From Succinatimonas hippei (GTDB taxonomy: Bacteria; Pseudomonadota; Gammaproteobacteria; Enterobacterales; Succinivibrionaceae), in assembly GCA_004557545.1 (NCBI GenBank), contig SFGV01000012.1, positions 1 to 42,526 on the forward strand: a stretch of 42,526 nucleotides of DNA. Direction: 5' to 3'. Positions within the stretch are counted from its first letter, which is position 1, and each line of letters begins with the position of its first letter. The notes below the pieces were generated by a model. That model saw only the letters and a list, made by a program, of their open reading frames with translations. It was not told the origin of the DNA and did not search any database. Both the position numbers and the translations under genes were made by a program. Below, piece after piece: positions 40,483 through 42,526 of this stretch.

Positions 40483-40803
40483 ATGGCAATCAGTGTCAGC
40501 AATACGGACAGCCTGTACTCTCAGGTTATCCAGAGCGCGCAAAATCGCCGTCGCGTAAATGAGCAGTCAGGTCAGACTCAGGATCCCGCTTCACAGCAGA
40601 AGAATGATCTCAGAAGCACTGTCACGTCTGATAATAAAAAAGTCGCCTCTGCTGATGATTATCAGAAAGCCTATGAGAGCGCCAGAGAAAGTCTGCGCCT
40701 GAATAACGCTACCTCTCCCAAAACGGCCGCCTATGCCAACGTGCAGCAGTTCTCATCGCGTGACCAGCTTGAGAACATGCTATCTTTCTCAGCCTACGCA
40801 TAA
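40483..40803 (+). CDS. Small hydrophilic protein of unknown function (106 aa)
   Basis: This protein is rich in Ser, Gln, Asn and Ala, without signal peptide, cysteine or hydrophobic span. The N-terminus (AISVSNTDSLYSQVIQSAQN) and the C-terminal Q-x-x-LENMLSFSAYA look helical and amphipathic, with a Gln/Asp-rich linker between. The pattern vaguely recalls small flagellar or secretion chaperone-type proteins, but I cannot name a family. It starts 64 bp after tsaB with only a weak AGCAGG ribosome binding site. Confidence 0.6.
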   Translation: MAISVSNTDSLYSQVIQSAQNRRRVNEQSGQTQDPASQQKNDLRSTVTSDNKKVASADDYQKAYESARESLRLNNATSPKTAAYANVQQFSSRDQLENMLSFSAYA

Positions 40804-40870
40804 TCACCCCTGACGTTGTAAAATAAAACAAACATACAACAGGGGGCGGATCCCCCAACAAAGGACTACT

Positions 40871-41680
40871 ATGCGCAAACTTTCCTTAGTCGCGGTCGCG
40901 GTACTCGCGGCGCTTTCGCTCTCAGCCTGTAATTCAACCTCTGAAAACCATCAGGGAGCGGCCAAAGGACCTTCAGGATTTAAATCAGCTGAAGTACGCT
41001 TTCAGGAGCATCCTGAGGCTATGGTGAAGCATCAGGCCGATGAGCTTTCAGAGCGTACTGACAACAAGCATCTGTATGTATTCAAGTCAGACAAGGATGA
41101 GGAAGAGGATGCCGACGCCGACGCTGACGCCGAAGAGACCTCAGAAAACACAGATGAAGCGACGGGCGGCTCGGTTGTAGCCAAGACCGCTGCCTCAAAG
41201 GATGACTCCGACAAGCGCACTGATCGGGGCTTTAAGTCATCTGAACTCCGTTATCAGGAGCATCCTGAGGATATGACCGGTAAAAAGGTTACCCCCAAGA
41301 AAAAAGAGCTGACCGCCGAGCAGAAGGCAAAGCTTGAGAAAAAGCGCGCTGAAGAGGCACGTAAAAACGCCGTGGAAGACAAGGTTGCCAAAGCATCTGA
41401 GTACACTGATACAGGTTTCCGCTCGGCAGAGCCGCGCTATCAGTGGAACCCCGGTGAGCTCACCGGAAAGCAGGGCGCGAACGACATTGTCACCCGCGAT
41501 GAAAAATATCAGAAAGCAGCCAAACGCGCCGGTGTGAGCTCCGATGAGGATAAAGCGAAATCCAAGGCCAAGACTGAGCAGGAGCTTGAGGCGGAAGCGG
41601 TAAAGAAGGAGAGTAACAAGTTCGGCTTCCGTTCGGCCGATCCACGTTTCCAGTTACATCCTGAAGAGGCTTCAAAATAG
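40871..41680 (+). CDS. Lipoprotein with four copies of a GF[KR]S-x3-R[FY]Q-x-[HN]P motif
   Basis: The 269-residue protein has a lipoprotein signal (lipobox LSAC, Cys20). The mature chain carries four copies of a 16-residue motif at 36-51, 120-135, 182-197 and 252-267: GFKSAEVRFQEHPEAM, GFKSSELRYQEHPEDM, GFRSAEPRYQWNPGEL and GFRSADPRFQLHPEEA. Between them are charged linkers (an acidic DADADADAEE run, a basic EQKAKLEKKRAEEARK helix). The repeats and lack of a large domain suggest a tethered binding protein, perhaps for peptidoglycan or outer membrane partners. AAAGGAC precedes the ATG, and a GGGGG/CCCCC hairpin (40842-40856) lies just before it. No known family recognised. Confidence 0.72.
   Translation: MRKLSLVAVAVLAALSLSACNSTSENHQGAAKGPSGFKSAEVRFQEHPEAMVKHQADELSERTDNKHLYVFKSDKDEEEDADADADAEETSENTDEATGGSVVAKTAASKDDSDKRTDRGFKSSELRYQEHPEDMTGKKVTPKKKELTAEQKAKLEKKRAEEARKNAVEDKVAKASEYTDTGFRSAEPRYQWNPGELTGKQGANDIVTRDEKYQKAAKRAGVSSDEDKAKSKAKTEQELEAEAVKKESNKFGFRSADPRFQLHPEEASK
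40976..41671 (+). repeat. Four dispersed 48-bp coding repeats in the lipoprotein
   Basis: Copies lie at 40976-41023, 41228-41275, 41414-41461 and 41624-41671. The invariant residues are Gly, Phe, Ser, Arg, Gln and Pro of the motif. They diverge in DNA more than in protein, which argues for selection on the residues. Confidence 0.8.
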
Positions 41681-41693
41681 TAATTGGATCGGG

Positions 41694-41735
41694 AACTCAT
41701 GAATTCTAAATGGTATTTTCCACCTGTCATGAGTT
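41694..41735 (+). other. Weak terminator-like hairpin after the lipoprotein gene
   Basis: AACTCATG (41694-41701) pairs with CATGAGTT (41728-41735) across a 26-nt loop, followed by only TCTAA. It lies 14 bp past the stop codon. Confidence 0.35.
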
Positions 41736-41773
41736 TCTAATGTGTTTGAGCTGCCAGCAGATTTAACCTAATC

Positions 41774-41822
41774 CGCCAGAAGTCCTCCACCTCTTAGGTG
41801 GGGGATGAAGGTGGGGCTGGCG
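41774..41822 (+). other. Nested hairpin in the tail of the second decayed element
   Basis: CGCCAG (41774-41779) pairs with CTGGCG (41817-41822), enclosing CCTCCACCT/AGGTGGGGG (41784-41804). The layout is like a folded end of an IS605-type element; it could be a second right end or part of the same relic as 41834-42007. Confidence 0.4.
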
Positions 41823-41833
41823 ATTTTACGTAA

Positions 41834-42007
41834 GCCATACAGTTTCCTGTTGTCTTATTTAGTAGTATCAGATCATCAAATACCGTGGGTAGCACGGGAA
41901 TTGACGCCTGTGGAGAGAGTGTAAGTCGCCGCAACTCTTCGGGAGTATGAAGTGCTGTTCTCGTTGAAGCAGGAAGCTCCCTCCTCTATAGGCGGGTGTA
42001 CGTTCAC
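41834..42007 (+). mobile_element. Decayed IS200/IS605-type right end with TnpB tail
   Basis: One frame, open from 41834, runs into SNTVGSTGIDACGESVS (from 41876) and stops at 41948-41950. This is the characteristic C-terminal signature of TnpB proteins (NTVGTTG-I-ACG-E). After the stop the frame resumes VLVEAGSSLL, and the sequence ends TGTACGTTCAC at 42007, as in IS605 right ends with omega-RNA scaffold. No tnpA or tnpB body is present, so the element is a fossil. It shares its TTCAC end with the copy at 23720-23865 but differs in sequence. Confidence 0.6.
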
Positions 42008-42089
42008 TATGCTGGTAGCTCGTAGCAAAGACGTTGTATTTTAGTCTTAAGATTTTGAAAAAACAAAGTAAATCTTTGTACCATCAGTT

Positions 42090-42526
42090 TTAGTTTAATT
42101 TCTTCGTCGCTACCACGCATTCCTTGTCAAAAAAAGCGATCCCTGCCGCGGACACATCAGGAACCTCCAGATCCTCTATGAATTCGCGAGCGTAGCCTTT
42201 AGCTTCGATCTGCTTTATACCCTGAGCAGCTTTTTGTCTTGCCTCTTTTGCATTTTTGGCTACCTTAAGTTCGATGACCATTGCGCTGTCATTTGCCACC
42301 TCGCGGAATCTGATGTCGGCAAAACCAAGCCCGGCCTCATGCTCTACCTTAAGATCACTAAGTCTGTTGCCAAAGCTTGAGAGAATTCCGGTTATAAAGC
42401 CTTCATAGAAGTTCTCAGGCGAGCTTTTGCTCGCGTACACTCTGATTGAAATGAAGGAACGCAGCCTTTCGCTTATGAGAGCCCGGGCTTTCTCGTTATC
42501 TCCATCTGATAAGGCCTTGAGCATCT
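42090..42526 (-). CDS. PD-(D/E)XK nuclease-superfamily protein (N-terminal part outside window)
   Basis: The 145 or so residues visible are the C-terminal domain of a longer protein, since the minus-strand frame stays open to the window edge. It has the PD-(D/E)XK pattern: EAGLGFADIRF (Asp), VIELKV (Glu-x-Lys) and a helix ending QGIKQIEAKGYAREF. The family, close to PDDEXK_9/DUF1703, usually follows an AAA-like ATPase domain of about 300-400 residues and is common in gut bacteria with unknown function. The stop (42090-42092) is certain; the ATG at 42524 need not be the true start. Confidence 0.75.
   Translation of the reverse strand, partial: MLKALSDGDNEKARALISERLRSFISIRVYASKSSPENFYEGFITGILSSFGNRLSDLKVEHEAGLGFADIRFREVANDSAMVIELKVAKNAKEARQKAAQGIKQIEAKGYAREFIEDLEVPDVSAAGIAFFDKECVVATKKLN

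Overview
The window reads as chromosome of a gammaproteobacterium. Its HisG, bifunctional HisB, AsnA, TsaD, DusC and YoaA-TsaB neighbourhood resemble enteric versions, while NrdA carries an ATP-cone and vitamin B6 is made by PdxST, with gut-type families such as AAA/DUF4143 and PD-(D/E)XK proteins. I infer a host-associated anaerobe, possibly of the Succinivibrionaceae; this rests on the feel of the proteins, not on a search. Most of the sequence is dense housekeeping genes with short gaps, and the interest lies in the gaps and in a set of unrecognised secreted proteins.

Layout. 1-5.2 kb: class I ribonucleotide reductase (nrdA, nrdB cut by the window edge) behind a Fur-like box, then a short CstA-type carrier. 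5.2-5.9 kb: a long gap holding a headless DUF4325 (STAS-like) remnant. 5.9-7.2 kb: two isochorismatase-fold hydrolases. 7.4-10.4 kb: pdxS-pdxT (pyridoxal phosphate synthase) divergent from a MocR-type regulator, probably PdxR. 10.4-13 kb: tsaD-folB, convergent with dapE. 13.2-14.4 kb: an AT-rich AAA/DUF4143 ATPase. 14.5-22.3 kb: membrane and envelope proteins (DUF1189-like, DUF1036-like, two Asp/Arg-rich secreted proteins, two DUF4878-like lipoproteins) mixed with a YczE-type membrane protein, MYG1 and dusC. 22.4-23.4 kb: asnA.

23.4-27.3 kb is the most interesting part. A decayed IS200/IS605 (TnpB/omega-RNA-like) right end is followed by what looks like a complete ribosome-mediated transcription attenuator. 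It has a 41-codon leader ORF ending Cys-Cys-Cys-Arg-stop, mutually exclusive 1:2, 2:3 and 3:4 helices, and a U-tract. It precedes a methyltransferase, a cystathionine gamma-lyase-type enzyme and an O-acetylserine/cystathionine-synthase-type enzyme, a set resembling the methionine-to-cysteine (reverse transsulfuration) operon of Firmicutes. Cysteine-controlled attenuation of that operon is the main hypothesis from this window.

27.3-35.4 kb: the histidine operon hisGDCBHAFI on the minus strand, ending in a terC/alx gene joined to hisI by an ATGA overlap. HisI lacks the HisE domain, and no hisE is seen. No histidine leader peptide is visible; instead a 7-bp inverted repeat flanks the promoter. 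35.5-42.5 kb: a small unknown protein with a strong ribosome binding site, an orphan DhaM-type EIIA, a SIMPL-domain protein, yoaA-tsaB, a small unknown protein, a lipoprotein with four copies of a 16-residue motif, a second decayed TnpB-type right end, and the C-terminal end of a PD-(D/E)XK protein cut by the window edge. No rRNA, tRNA, CRISPR array or intact insertion sequence was seen.
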